Assembly (NCBI GenBank): GCA_945290265.1
Contig: CALYQW010000005.1
Location: forward strand, 1-64,000
DNA: 64,000 nt
Source of the DNA: an uncultured Erwinia sp.
GTDB taxonomy: Bacteria; Pseudomonadota; Gammaproteobacteria; Enterobacterales; Enterobacteriaceae
Direction: 5' to 3'
A program made the position numbers and the translations under genes. Numbering within the stretch: position 1 is the first letter of the stretch; the number at the start of each line of letters is the position of its first letter. This document shows positions 20,129 to 28,875 of the stretch, one piece after another. The notes under the pieces are model-generated. The model was not told the DNA's origin. It saw nothing but the letters and a program-made list of their open reading frames with translations, and did not search any database.

Positions 20129-20803
20129 TTATTTATCTGTCTGCTCAGTCTGTTCTTCATCACCGTAGTAGAGTACGCCCAGCTTAATTAACGGACGGCC
20201 CTGGGTTTTGCGGTGCAGGTTGGTATCACGCAGCGAGTAAACGCAGCCGCAATATTCCTGCTGATAAAAGCGCTCGCGCTTGCTGATCTCAATCATGCGC
20301 GCCGAACCGCCTTTTTTACGCCAGTTGTACTCCCAGTAGGTCATGCCCGGATAAGGCGCTGCCGCGCGCACCCCGCAGTCATTGATTTGCTGCATATTCT
20401 TCCAGCGCGAAATGCCCAGCGAACTGGAGATCACCGAAAAGCCGTTTTCATGGGCATACAGTGCGGTGCGCTCAAAGCGCATATCGAAACACATGGTGCA
20501 GCGCACGCCGCGCTCCGGCTCCCATTCCATGCCTTTGGCGCGCTCGAACCAGTTATCGGTGTCGTAATCGGCATCGACAAACGGAATACCGTGCTGTTCG
20601 GCAAAGCGGATATTCTCTTCCTTACGCAACAGATACTCTTTCTGCGGGTGAATATTGGGGTTATAGAAGAAAATCGTGTAGTCAATCCCTGAGGCCTGCA
20701 GTGCTTCCATCACTTCACCCGAGCAGGGGGCACAGCAGGAGTGCAGCAGCAATTTATTAGCGCCTTCAGGCAGGGTTAGCATCTCACGTTGCAGTGCGCT
20801 CAT
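20129..20803 (-). CDS. queH: Epoxyqueuosine reductase QueH
   Basis: 224 residues from the start at 20803 (MSALQREML); upstream in-frame codons to 20890 are probably untranslated. Cysteine motifs of the DUF208/QueH family are present: [25 protein letters not shown] and [11 protein letters not shown], which bind an iron-sulfur cluster and support the last step of queuosine synthesis in tRNA. It is the non-cobalamin alternative to QueG. The gene lies between yedJ and dcm on the opposite strand. No other queuosine gene is in the window. Confidence 0.9.
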   Translation of the reverse strand: MSALQREMLTLPEGANKLLLHSCCAPCSGEVMEALQASGIDYTIFFYNPNIHPQKEYLLRKEENIRFAEQHGIPFVDADYDTDNWFERAKGMEWEPERGVRCTMCFDMRFERTALYAHENGFSVISSSLGISRWKNMQQINDCGVRAAAPYPGMTYWEYNWRKKGGSARMIEISKRERFYQQEYCGCVYSLRDTNLHRKTQGRPLIKLGVLYYGDEEQTEQTDK

Positions 20804-20949
20804 CGGGGAAAACCTCAGTCGTAAAGTGAAAACTGCGCAATTGTAGGGCGATCGTCGCGGGTTGTCATCCCTTGCGCGGTCAATTTCCATCGGCTGCGGC
20901 GCTGTCAGATGATAGACTGGCGGTTATTCATCTTTATCATTGAGTCATT

Positions 20950-22356
20950 ATGAGCACCTGTGACCCGTTAACCGCCGACCTGCCTCAGCAGGCGCTCCCG
21001 CTGGCGACTGAAAAGCAGCAGCAGGATCGTCAGCTGCTGCTGGATGTACTGGCTATCTGGGATATAAAAACTGTGGCTGAGCGGCTCAGCCAGCACGGTC
21101 AGCAAAAGTGGACGCGTGAAGCGCTCAACCGCCAGCTGAAAGGCGAAAGTCCCCGCCTGCTGAATGAGGGTGAAATCGCTGTGCTGCGCGCACTGCTGCC
21201 GTTACCTCCCGCGCATCATCCTGACTATGGCTTCCGCTTTATCGATCTGTTTGCCGGTATTGGCGGTATCCGCAGCGGATTTGAGGCGATTGGCGGCCAG
21301 TGCGTGCTAACCAGCGAGTGGAATAAATTTTCCCAACGCACCTATAAAGCCAACTGGTACTGCGACCCGCTACAGCACCGGTTTAATCAGGATATCCGCG
21401 ACCTGACGCTGAGTAACCGCAGTGAGATTGATGAACAGCAGGCGTATCAGTATATCCGTTCACAGGTGCCGGATCATGACGTGCTGCTGGCCGGGTTCCC
21501 CTGTCAGCCATTCTCGCTGGCGGGCGTATCGAAAAAAAACTCACTGGGTCGGGCGCACGGCTTTGAATGTGAAGCGCAGGGCACGCTGTTTTTCGACGTG
21601 GCGCGGATTCTTGCCGCCAAACAGCCGGCCATTTTTGTGCTGGAAAACGTCAAAAACCTGAAAAGTCACGATAAAGGCAACACTTTCCGCATTATTATGG
21701 CCACCCTCAATGAGCTGGGTTATGACGTGGCGGATGCCGATGTTAACGGGGTTAACGATCCCAAAATCATCGATGGCAAACACTTCCTGCCGCAGCACCG
21801 CGAGCGCATTGTGCTGGTGGGGATGCGGCGCGATCTGCAGCTGCCGCCGTTCAGCCTGCGAGCACTGCCTGCATGCTATCCTCAGCAGCGTACCCCGCTT
21901 AGCGCGCTGCTGGACGCTAAGGTGGAGGATAAATATATTCTGACCCCGGCGTTATGGCGGTATCTGTATCAGTATGCGAAAAAGCATCAGGCGCGCGGCA
22001 ACGGCTTTGGCTATGGACTGGTGGATCCGCACAATCAGCAGGGCGTAGTGCGCACGCTGTCGGCACGCTACCATAAGGACGGCTCGGAAATTCTTATTGA
22101 TCGTGGCTGGGATAAGGCGCTGGGGGAGCAGAATTTTGCCGATGCGGGTAACCAGCAGCGCCGGCCGCGCCGCCTGACGCCGCGCGAATGTGCACGTCTG
22201 ATGGGCTTTGAACAGCCGGGCGAGCAGCGTTTTCGCATCCCGGTTTCCGATACTCAGGCCTACCGTCAGTTTGGCAACTCGGTGGTGGTACCGGCATTTG
22301 CCGCCGTCGCGGAATTACTGCGACCGTGGATTAAACAGGCGGTAAAACAGCGCTGA
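20950..22356 (+). CDS. dcm: DNA (cytosine-5) methyltransferase Dcm
   Basis: 468 residues, close to E. coli Dcm (472). Motif I is [16 protein letters not shown], motif IV with the catalytic Cys is [12 protein letters not shown] (about Cys185), motif VI is ENVKNL, motif VIII is [10 protein letters not shown] and motif X is [10 protein letters not shown]. An N-terminal extension of about 85 residues is typical of Dcm. It should methylate the inner C of CCWGG. No restriction enzyme is next to it, so it is an orphan methyltransferase followed 18 bases later by vsr, the usual mismatch-repair partner. Confidence 0.96.
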   Translation: MSTCDPLTADLPQQALPLATEKQQQDRQLLLDVLAIWDIKTVAERLSQHGQQKWTREALNRQLKGESPRLLNEGEIAVLRALLPLPPAHHPDYGFRFIDLFAGIGGIRSGFEAIGGQCVLTSEWNKFSQRTYKANWYCDPLQHRFNQDIRDLTLSNRSEIDEQQAYQYIRSQVPDHDVLLAGFPCQPFSLAGVSKKNSLGRAHGFECEAQGTLFFDVARILAAKQPAIFVLENVKNLKSHDKGNTFRIIMATLNELGYDVADADVNGVNDPKIIDGKHFLPQHRERIVLVGMRRDLQLPPFSLRALPACYPQQRTPLSALLDAKVEDKYILTPALWRYLYQYAKKHQARGNGFGYGLVDPHNQQGVVRTLSARYHKDGSEILIDRGWDKALGEQNFADAGNQQRRPRRLTPRECARLMGFEQPGEQRFRIPVSDTQAYRQFGNSVVVPAFAAVAELLRPWIKQAVKQR

Positions 22357-22374
22357 CCGACAGGGGAGGGAACC

Positions 22375-22842
22375 ATGGCCGATGTGCATAACCCGGCAGT
22401 ACGCAGCAAAAATATGCGCGCGATCCGCACCCGTGATACCGCCATTGAGCTGCGCATTGCGGCGGCCCTGACGGAGCTGGAACTGGGTTTTCAGGTGCAG
22501 GATCGCAGCCTGTCCGGACGCCCGGATTTTGTGCTGGCAGACTACCGGGCGATCATCTTTGTTCACGGCTGTTTCTGGCACCGCCATCACTGCCCTCTGT
22601 TTACTCCACCGGCCACCCGTCGTGAATTTTGGCTGGCTAAGATTGACGGCAATGTGCAGCGCGACCAGCGCCATATTGCGCAACTGAGCGCCGATGGCTG
22701 GCGGGTATTGCTGGTGTGGGAATGTGCCCTGCGTGGTAAGGGGCGGCTGGCCGAGGGGGAGTTAGTCAGTCGCCTGGAGGAATGGATCTGCGCCGCTGCG
22801 GGTAACGGCGAGATCGACCAGTACGGCATTCATCAGCGCTAG
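22375..22842 (+). CDS. vsr: Very-short-patch mismatch repair endonuclease Vsr
   Basis: 155 residues. The family pattern RSKNMRAIRTRDTAIELRIAA and the catalytic block GRPDFVLADYRAIIFVHGCFWHRHHC (Asp, zinc-binding His/Cys) are intact. It nicks 5' of T in T:G mismatches produced by deamination of Dcm-methylated cytosine. It follows dcm by 18 bases with its own GGGAGGG ribosome binding site. The stop codon overlaps that of the convergent DMT transporter gene by 4 bases. Confidence 0.96.
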   Translation: MADVHNPAVRSKNMRAIRTRDTAIELRIAAALTELELGFQVQDRSLSGRPDFVLADYRAIIFVHGCFWHRHHCPLFTPPATRREFWLAKIDGNVQRDQRHIAQLSADGWRVLLVWECALRGKGRLAEGELVSRLEEWICAAAGNGEIDQYGIHQR

Positions 22843-23756
22843 CGTTCAGCGCTGGGCATCACCACCGCTTTCGGCGGGAACAGATACTTGCCGAGGGTCA
22901 CCAGCATCACGGAGACGACAATAATCGCCAGCGCCAGCCATTCGCGCGCTGACAGCTGTTCACCGGCAAACGCCATTCCCAGCAGCACGGCGACCACCGG
23001 ATTGATATAGGCATAGCTGGTGGCAATTGCCGGGGTAACGTTGCGGATCAAATACATATAGGCATTAATCGCAATTACCGAACCAAACAGGCTGAGATAA
23101 CCCAGTGCCAGCCAGCCGGACAGCGGCGGCAGGGCCGTCAGCTTTTCACCACTCAGCACGCTGCCCAGTAGCAGAACCGCGCCAGCCGCCAGCATTTCAA
23201 TGGCACCGGCCATCATGCCGGTGGGCAGCGTAACGCGCGATCCCCACACCGAACCAAATGCCCAGCACAGTGAGCCTGCCATAATCATCAGCGCCGCCCA
23301 GGGATTACCGGCCAGCTGGCCGCCGCTGTTAAGCAAAATAATCCCCGCCATGCCCACGGTAATCCCCAGCCACTCAATCCAGCGGGTGGCAATACCAAAC
23401 AGGTGACTGAAGCACATGGCAAACAGTGGCACGGTGGCAACCATCACAGCCGCCAGCCCGGATGGCACATGCTGATGCTCCGCCACCGTCACCGCGCCGT
23501 TACCCGCCGCCAGCAGCAGCACCCCCACCAGCGCGGCATTGCGGCAGGCGCGCAGCGAGGGCAGGCGCTCCCCCTTTAACAGCAAAATCAATAGCAGCAC
23601 GCTACCGGCCAGTAAAAAGCGGGTACCGGCCATCATCATCGGCGGCCAGCTGGCCACGCCAATACGGATCACCAGATAGGTAGAGCCCCAGATAAAATAG
23701 AGAGCAAACAGCGCCGCCACCAGCGGCAAAACGGAAGGGAAACGCGACGAGTTCAT
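22839..23756 (-). CDS. yedA: DMT-superfamily transporter, YedA-like (EamA)
   Basis: 305 residues from MNSSRF at 23756; upstream in-frame codons reach 23798. Ten membrane segments are formed by two EamA repeats, with FALYFIWGSTYLVIRIG at the start and SYAYINPVVAVLLGMAFAGE in the second repeat. Its position directly after dcm-vsr is the same as that of yedA in E. coli. It is an inner-membrane exporter of unknown substrate in the RhtA/YedA group. Confidence 0.88.
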   Translation of the reverse strand: MNSSRFPSVLPLVAALFALYFIWGSTYLVIRIGVASWPPMMMAGTRFLLAGSVLLLILLLKGERLPSLRACRNAALVGVLLLAAGNGAVTVAEHQHVPSGLAAVMVATVPLFAMCFSHLFGIATRWIEWLGITVGMAGIILLNSGGQLAGNPWAALMIMAGSLCWAFGSVWGSRVTLPTGMMAGAIEMLAAGAVLLLGSVLSGEKLTALPPLSGWLALGYLSLFGSVIAINAYMYLIRNVTPAIATSYAYINPVVAVLLGMAFAGEQLSAREWLALAIIVVSVMLVTLGKYLFPPKAVVMPSAER

Positions 23757-23925
23757 CGGGATGTTCGATCCTGAACAAAAATAAAGTTTTGATATCATCG
23801 TTGTTTGTGGCGCGGGCGGAAACTGTTTTTTCAGCAGATTAGGAAAATTTTTACACTATTTGCACTCCCCGGCCATAATTGAAAAGATATGCCCCTTTTT
23901 TCCGCCACAGCATTCAGGGTAGAAC

Positions 23926-24204
23926 ATGGCCAGCGTGAAACTAACGGTAAGACGGTTATATAAACTGAGCGGCGATCGCATGGTCAGCACCCGGGCAACG
24001 GCGCGGATTTACCTGGGCGAACAGCTGATTGCCACGGAGGAGATTGCGGGCATGACGGAAAGTCCGGTCAGTAAATATCTGCATCATTCTGAACCTGCCG
24101 GGCAACCGCTGCGGGTGGAGTGGGATTGTGAGGGTATTGCCGATATGCGGGTGTGTGAGCTGGTGCGTTGCCCCTGTTGCCATACGGATGAGGCCGGCAG
24201 CTAA
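23926..24204 (+). CDS. Small conserved-looking protein with C-terminal CPCC
   Basis: 92 residues that I do not recognise. It starts after AGGGTAGAAC, a fair ribosome binding site. The sequence looks beta-rich (VKLTVRRLYKL, RATARIYLGEQLIATEEI) and ends with a Cys cluster, CELVRCPCCHTDE, that could bind a metal. Codon use is like that of neighbouring genes, and the frame ends 34 bases before yedI in the same direction, so it is probably real and maybe co-transcribed. No function can be given. Confidence 0.65.
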   Translation: MASVKLTVRRLYKLSGDRMVSTRATARIYLGEQLIATEEIAGMTESPVSKYLHHSEPAGQPLRVEWDCEGIADMRVCELVRCPCCHTDEAGS

Positions 24205-24237
24205 CCTGTTAAATTAATAATCAGAAGGAATAATATT

Positions 24238-25140
24238 TTGGCAGCAAGTAGTTTACTGAGTTTACTGGATGATATTGCCACGCTGCTGGATGATATTGCT
24301 GTGATGGGCAAAGTGGCGGCAAAGAAAACCGCCGGCGTGCTGGGCGACGACCTTGCGCTGAATGCAGAGCAGGTCAGCGGGATGAAAGCCAACCGCGAAC
24401 TGCCGGTGGTGTGGAAGGTCGCCAAAGGCTCTTTTCTGAATAAGCTGATCCTGGTACCACTGGCGCTGTTAATCAGCGCCTTTGCACCCTGGGCCATTAC
24501 CCCGCTGCTGATGGCAGGGGGGGCCTACCTTTGTTATGAAGGGGTAGAAAAAATTCAGCACAGTCTGCATAAAGATAAACAGGGCAGCAGCCCGGAAGCG
24601 CGTGAGCAGCGGCTGTTAAAGGCGGCAGCGCAGGATCCGGCGGCGTTTGAGAAGAAAAAAGTGAGTGGCGCTATCCGCACCGATTTTATTTTATCAGCAG
24701 AAATTGTCGCTATTACCCTCGGGATAGTCTCTGATGCGCCGTTAATCAATCAGGTGGCGATACTGGCGGGCATTGCCATTCTGGTGACCGCCGGGGTTTA
24801 CGGTATTGTTGCCGGGATTGTTAAAGTGGACGATCTTGGCTTCTGGCTGCAAAAGAAATCCTCATCGCCAGCGCAGTGGGTAGGTGGCGTTCTGCTGGCC
24901 GCTGCACCCTGGATGATGAAGATCCTGACCGTGGTGGGGACTCTGGCGATGTTACTGGTCGGCGGTGGTATTATCGTGCATGGCCTGCCATTGCTGCATC
25001 ATCTGGTGGAGGGCTGGAGCGCCGGTCAGAGCAGCATGGTGGCCGGCATGATCGGCAATCTCGCCAACCTGGTGCTGGGCATGATCGTGGGGCTGATTGT
25101 GCTGTCTGTGGTGTCGGTGATTGCCCGAGTGCGTGGCTAA
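24238..25140 (+). CDS. yedI: Inner-membrane protein YedI (DUF808)
   Basis: 300 residues starting with TTG; the sequence after it ([20 protein letters not shown]) matches the known N-terminus of YedI, so the rare start codon is supported. AGAAGGA lies upstream. The DUF808 core is [20 protein letters not shown] and [16 protein letters not shown], followed by about six membrane segments. Function unknown; proposed membrane protein in many proteobacteria. A small gene follows in the same direction. Confidence 0.92.
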   Translation: MAASSLLSLLDDIATLLDDIAVMGKVAAKKTAGVLGDDLALNAEQVSGMKANRELPVVWKVAKGSFLNKLILVPLALLISAFAPWAITPLLMAGGAYLCYEGVEKIQHSLHKDKQGSSPEAREQRLLKAAAQDPAAFEKKKVSGAIRTDFILSAEIVAITLGIVSDAPLINQVAILAGIAILVTAGVYGIVAGIVKVDDLGFWLQKKSSSPAQWVGGVLLAAAPWMMKILTVVGTLAMLLVGGGIIVHGLPLLHHLVEGWSAGQSSMVAGMIGNLANLVLGMIVGLIVLSVVSVIARVRG

Positions 25141-25190
25141 CGGGTATAACCACAGGCGTAATAATCTCTCAGAACAGGCAGGAGACGAGA

Positions 25191-25325
25191 ATGGACGATA
25201 AATTGTTTGAGTTTGATATTGATGCCCAGCTGGAAGAGGCAGAAGCCAGAGCGGCTAAAAAGGTGGATGAGCAGCCGCTGGAGTGTCTTCCCGACGATAG
25301 CGAGTGTGAAAGCTGCAAGATTTAA
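25191..25325 (+). CDS. Small acidic protein, 44 residues
   Basis: Begins MDDKLFEFDIDAQLEEAEAR and ends DDSECESCKI. It has a strong ribosome binding site (CAGGAGACGAGA) and lies 50 bases after yedI, just before a perfect 18-base-stem terminator, which suggests it is the last gene of the yedI transcript. It is highly acidic with two Cys near the C-terminus. I do not recognise it and give no function. Confidence 0.65.
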   Translation: MDDKLFEFDIDAQLEEAEARAAKKVDEQPLECLPDDSECESCKI

Positions 25326-25329
25326 TGCG

Positions 25330-25367
25330 ATAAATTCAGCGCCTGAAAATTCAGGCGCTGAATTTAT
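25330..25367. terminator. Bidirectional terminator, perfect 18-base stem
   Basis: A perfect inverted repeat with arms ATAAATTCAGCGCCTGAA and its complement around a central AA. A- and T-rich ends make it usable in both directions. It separates the yedI/small-protein transcript from the convergent gene at 25364-25687, whose stop codon lies inside the palindrome. Confidence 0.88.
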
Positions 25368-25687
25368 AACTCGTTCTTAATACAGAATTCTTCCCAGCTC
25401 ATTCCCAGCGCCGCAGCATGATCGTGCAGATAGGTTTCTATCGCGGCTACCATCACCTCTTTATCCGGCTCTGCCAGCTGAATAGCAAACAGCATACCGT
25501 CGAGCTTTTTCTCACGCATATACGCCGCCCAGGCGCGATCTTTCTGCATTGCCTGCAGCTGCTCACGGCTCATACCTAAAGTGACAGCCTGCTCAGCGGT
25601 CAGGTTTTCAATCCCGGCTTTCAGCTGCGGGTGAGCCTCAAGAAACAGGTCTTTGGCAATGGCGTAATATTCTTCAATCGTTTTCAT
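25364..25687 (-). CDS. Small helical protein, DUF6388-like
   Basis: 107 residues from MKTIEEYYAIAKDLF; GGAG lies 9 bases upstream, while the open frame to 25717 lacks a site. The protein is mostly helical and acidic, with LTAEQAVTLGMSREQLQAMQ, LDGMLFAIQLAEPD and a C-terminal LGMSWEEFCIKNEL. From memory this resembles the DUF6388 family of enterobacteria, but the assignment is uncertain. The function is unknown. Its stop codon is inside the shared terminator. Confidence 0.7.
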   Translation of the reverse strand: MKTIEEYYAIAKDLFLEAHPQLKAGIENLTAEQAVTLGMSREQLQAMQKDRAWAAYMREKKLDGMLFAIQLAEPDKEVMVAAIETYLHDHAAALGMSWEEFCIKNEL

Positions 25688-25876
25688 CACTATCGGCTCC
25701 GGGTAAATGCGCGGCAAGTGTACACGCCAGCGGGGCGTGATGGGAAGGTGCAGCAGGGTACAGGCGGGGTTTAGTGCAGGAAAATGGTCTTCAGCCTTGA
25801 GCAGAATAGCGAAAAATTATAACTTAGCGCTCACTGTCTGATGCATCAGGCTGTCATTGAATATTCAGGATACAAG

Positions 25877-26296
25877 ATGAAAACGTGGATGATTGCAGGT
25901 ATGGCGCTGATTACCCTGAGCGGCTGCGCTCAGCTGACCAACTATGCCAGCGTGGTAAAAACCCCGCCACCGGCGGAACTGGTGGGTAAGTGGCAGAGCG
26001 CAGGTCCGCAGAAGGGACTGATCAGCGATCGGGCAATAGCAAGTCTGATTATTAACGCGCAGGGGGATACTCTGGACTGCCGTCAGTGGCAGCGTGTAAC
26101 CAGCAAAAGTGGCAAGATCACCCGTCATGACGATCAGTGGGTAAACGTTAACGATCGGCTGCGGGTGATGCCACTGGCGCTGAAGGGCAGTGAACTGCAT
26201 TATGATTCGCTGACGCTGCGTAAGGTGGATCGGCTGACGCCGGAGTGTGAGCAGGCGCTGGCAGCGGTTGGGGCTGAGCCGAAACCAGGACTGTAG
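25877..26296 (+). CDS. yedD: Lipoprotein YedD
   Basis: 139 residues from MKTWMIAGMA; upstream in-frame codons to 25841 are not needed. The signal peptide ends in the lipobox LSGC, so it is a lipoprotein. GDTLDCRQWQRV and LRKVDRLTPECEQAL match E. coli YedD. The residues after the lipidated Cys are Ala-Gln, which favour outer-membrane sorting. Function unknown. It is beside amyA, as in E. coli. Confidence 0.9.
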   Translation: MKTWMIAGMALITLSGCAQLTNYASVVKTPPPAELVGKWQSAGPQKGLISDRAIASLIINAQGDTLDCRQWQRVTSKSGKITRHDDQWVNVNDRLRVMPLALKGSELHYDSLTLRKVDRLTPECEQALAAVGAEPKPGL

Positions 26297-26301
26297 CTGG
26301 G

Positions 26302-26459
26302 CCACTGCGTGGGGCAGGGGAGTTGGGCTTCGCTGGTTGTGTTTTTTAAAATCCAGGGCCAGAGCACTTTCGCTGCGCGAAAGCTAACGTCGTTGACCTG
26401 GCGCTGACTTTTAAACCACAAAGCCAACCCAACCGCCAAAATAAAGCCTCACGCAGTGG
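26302..26459. repeat. 158-base imperfect foldback element
   Basis: The ends are perfect inverted 10-mers (CCACTGCGTG and CACGCAGTGG), and the interior is also roughly self-complementary (left GTTGGG...TTTTTTAAAATCCAGGGCCA against right TTTTAAA...CAACCCAACC). A CTTTCGC-TGC-GCGAAAG hairpin lies near the centre. It is non-coding, between yedD and amyA. The start CCACTGCGTGGGG recurs at 54992, so it is a dispersed intergenic repeat. Confidence 0.7.
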
Positions 26460-26485
26460 ACCGGCCCCAGGTCCTGGTCTCGACC

Positions 26486-27967
26486 TCACTCCACCGGTAT
26501 CCAGACGCTGACGCTTCCCCCATTACAGAAAAAAGTAGCCGCGCCGCTCTCATCGGCGCTTACCCCCTCCTGACGATGACCCAGCAAATCCCGCCACTGA
26601 CGTCCGGCCGCAACTTCGCCCAGTTCAAGATGCTTTTCCCCCGCCTCGCCATTAGACATCATCACCACACAACCCGGCAGTTCTGCCGTACCGCTGCGGG
26701 AAAACGCTATGCAGTTAGGATGATCGAACCATTCGGTTTGTTCGCCGTGCGCATGGCTCTGACGGGCGCGGAGCAGGGCTTCCAGCTCCGGAACTACCGG
26801 GATCTCAATCTGATATTGTTCGCCATCATTCCCTTCATCCTGATAGCTGGCACCATATAAATCCGGATAAAACACCGTTGGTACGCCATTCTCCCGTAGC
26901 AGGATCAACGCATAAGCCAGCGGCTTAAACCAGGGCTCCACCGTGGCTTCCAGCGACTGTAGCGGCTGGGTATCGTGATTGGCGACCAGCGTTACCGCGT
27001 GCCAGGGATCGCTGGCCACCAGACTGTCGGTAAAAATCTGGCTGAGATCGTAGTCGGCACCCTGCTGTGAGGCGAGGTGGAACTGATGATGTAGCGGAGC
27101 ATCGAACAGCAGGGTTTTGCCTTCGACCTGCTGAATATAATTCTCCAGTTTTCCCACCTCCGGGGACCAGTACTCTGCGACAATAAACAGCGGCTGCTCC
27201 GCGACTTCCTGCACATGATCAATCCACTGCTTATAAAACCAGGCCGGAATATGCTTTACCGCATCGAGGCGAAAACCGCTGCAACCTACTTCCTGCATAA
27301 TCCAGCGGGCCCAATACTTCAGCTCTTCGGCCACCGCATGATTACGAAAGTCGATATTGGCACCCATTAGATAGTCGAAATTTCCCAGTTCGTCATCGAC
27401 CTGATCATTCCAGCCATCGCCGGTATAATCATTAACGATTTTAAACACCCCGTTTTCATCCGGGTTTTCAATATGATCAACACCGCTGAAACATTTGTCG
27501 TCCCAGATAAACTTCGAATATTGACCGCTTCGGCCAGGGAAGGTAAAGCGGGTCCAGGCTTCAGCGCTAATCTCGGTATCATCAATCTCTTCGCGGTTAT
27601 CCGGGTTAACCCGGTTTACCCGTACCGCCTGCTTTTCATCCGCGCCCATTTTATGATTCAGCACGGTATCCAGCAGGGTGCCTATCCCGTGTGAGGCGAG
27701 GATCTGTACCGCATTCTGCAGCTGTTGCTTATCACCATATTTGGTGGCAACGGTGCCTTTTTGATCGAATTCACCCAAATCAAACAGATCGTAAACATCA
27801 TAACCAACCGAATCTGCGCCACCTTGCCCTTTATAAACCGGGGGCAGCCAGACCGCAGTCATACCCAGCTCGGCAAGGGCAGCTGCACGTTCTGCTACCT
27901 CCAGCCATAATTTACCGCCAGTGGGGTAATACCAGTGAAAAAACTGCAACAGCGTTAGATTGTTCAT
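26486..27967 (-). CDS. amyA: Cytoplasmic alpha-amylase AmyA
   Basis: 493 residues from [15 protein letters not shown], close to the 495 of E. coli AmyA; GGAG lies 9 bases upstream. GH13 signatures are present: [11 protein letters not shown] (region I), [11 protein letters not shown] (nucleophile Asp), FIVAEYW (acid/base Glu) and LVANHDTQP. There is no signal peptide, so it acts on glucans inside the cell. It sits downstream of fliT on the same strand but beyond a terminator at 28023-28064, and it has the fli linkage seen in E. coli. Confidence 0.95.
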   Translation of the reverse strand: MNNLTLLQFFHWYYPTGGKLWLEVAERAAALAELGMTAVWLPPVYKGQGGADSVGYDVYDLFDLGEFDQKGTVATKYGDKQQLQNAVQILASHGIGTLLDTVLNHKMGADEKQAVRVNRVNPDNREEIDDTEISAEAWTRFTFPGRSGQYSKFIWDDKCFSGVDHIENPDENGVFKIVNDYTGDGWNDQVDDELGNFDYLMGANIDFRNHAVAEELKYWARWIMQEVGCSGFRLDAVKHIPAWFYKQWIDHVQEVAEQPLFIVAEYWSPEVGKLENYIQQVEGKTLLFDAPLHHQFHLASQQGADYDLSQIFTDSLVASDPWHAVTLVANHDTQPLQSLEATVEPWFKPLAYALILLRENGVPTVFYPDLYGASYQDEGNDGEQYQIEIPVVPELEALLRARQSHAHGEQTEWFDHPNCIAFSRSGTAELPGCVVMMSNGEAGEKHLELGEVAAGRQWRDLLGHRQEGVSADESGAATFFCNGGSVSVWIPVE

Positions 27968-28022
27968 CTCTGTATGCTCCATTTTCCTCCGGGACCGGAG
28001 AATGAAGTATGGAGTACGCCAG

Positions 28023-28064
28023 AAAAAAAAGATCCCCTGACACAAATTTTAATATGGCAGGGGA
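28023..28064 (-). terminator. Terminator after fliDST
   Basis: On the reverse strand TCCCCTG pairs with CAGGGGA across an 18-base loop and is followed by TC and a run of eight T. It lies between fliT and amyA and should end the fliDST message. Confidence 0.7.
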
Positions 28065-28086
28065 CAGTGCAACGACCCGCGGGGGA

Positions 28087-28449
28087 TCACACTTGTTTAG
28101 GATACAGAACGTTACCGGCATTATCCCCGTAAGCGGTGCTGAGGTTGCGCTGGTGGTTGCTGCTGTTAACCAGCAGACGTAATTCTTTCATGCGCGCATT
28201 TAGCAGGGTTTTCAGCAGATTCTCATTTTCCATCACCTGTCGGATACAGTGATTCACTTCTTTTTTCAATTCGGCGGGCAGCAAATGCAGCTCGTCGTTA
28301 TGGGCAATGTTTTCCACCGCGCGTAAGTAGCTGACTTCACTTTCAATCAGCTTATCCCATTCGCCGGCGGTGGCCAGCGCCAACATCGACTGGCTTTGCG
28401 AGACCAGCTGGCGATAGTGAGTTAACATTTCAGTGGTATTTTGCATCAC
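28087..28449 (-). CDS. fliT: Flagellar chaperone FliT
   Basis: 120 residues and helical throughout. It is the export chaperone of the filament cap FliD and, in enterics, an anti-FlhDC regulator of flagellar gene expression. Visible family-like segments are YRQLVSQSQSMLALATAGEWDKLIE and PAELKKEVNHCIRQVMENEN. It overlaps fliS by 4 bases and is the last gene of the fliDST operon. Confidence 0.92.
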   Translation of the reverse strand: MMQNTTEMLTHYRQLVSQSQSMLALATAGEWDKLIESEVSYLRAVENIAHNDELHLLPAELKKEVNHCIRQVMENENLLKTLLNARMKELRLLVNSSNHQRNLSTAYGDNAGNVLYPKQV

Positions 28450-28862
28450 AAGGCATCCTTATCTTGTGGGTTACCGGCAGCCGGACCAATTTCTTTCCAG
28501 GCCTCAGCAATATTTTGCAATAACGCTTCCACTTCAGCTATTGCTTCCCCATCGTTATGCAGGTTGGCCTGCAGCAGACGGCGGGTCATATATTCATACA
28601 GATTATCGAGGTTAGCGACCAGTTCGCCGCCCACCTCGTGATTCAGACCACTGCGCAGGCCATTGCTGATAATATTTATTGCTTTGCTTAACGCTAAACC
28701 TTTACCGGCAATATCGCCCGCGTTGAGTAAAATTGCGGCCTTTTTCATTGCGCTTAACGCGCCATCAAACAGCAGTACCACCAATTGATGGGGATTGGCA
28801 CTTAATACTGCAGTTTCAACGCCCACCTGGGCATAGGCCTGAATTCCCTTTTTGGCGTACAT
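28446..28862 (-). CDS. fliS: Flagellin export chaperone FliS
   Basis: 138 residues. Signature regions are YAQVGVETAVLSANPHQLVV, LLFDGALSAMKKA and YEYMTRRLLQANLHND. FliS binds the C-terminal helix of flagellin and prevents polymerisation in the cytoplasm. It starts 13 bases after fliD and overlaps fliT by 4 bases. With two identical flagellin genes next door it should serve both. Confidence 0.95.
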   Translation of the reverse strand: MYAKKGIQAYAQVGVETAVLSANPHQLVVLLFDGALSAMKKAAILLNAGDIAGKGLALSKAINIISNGLRSGLNHEVGGELVANLDNLYEYMTRRLLQANLHNDGEAIAEVEALLQNIAEAWKEIGPAAGNPQDKDAL

Positions 28863-28875
28863 GCTGACTCCTTAT

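Noticed and set aside
20950-22842. Restriction-modification system
   Set aside because: Dcm with Vsr and no restriction enzyme is the usual orphan methylase and repair pair of enterics.
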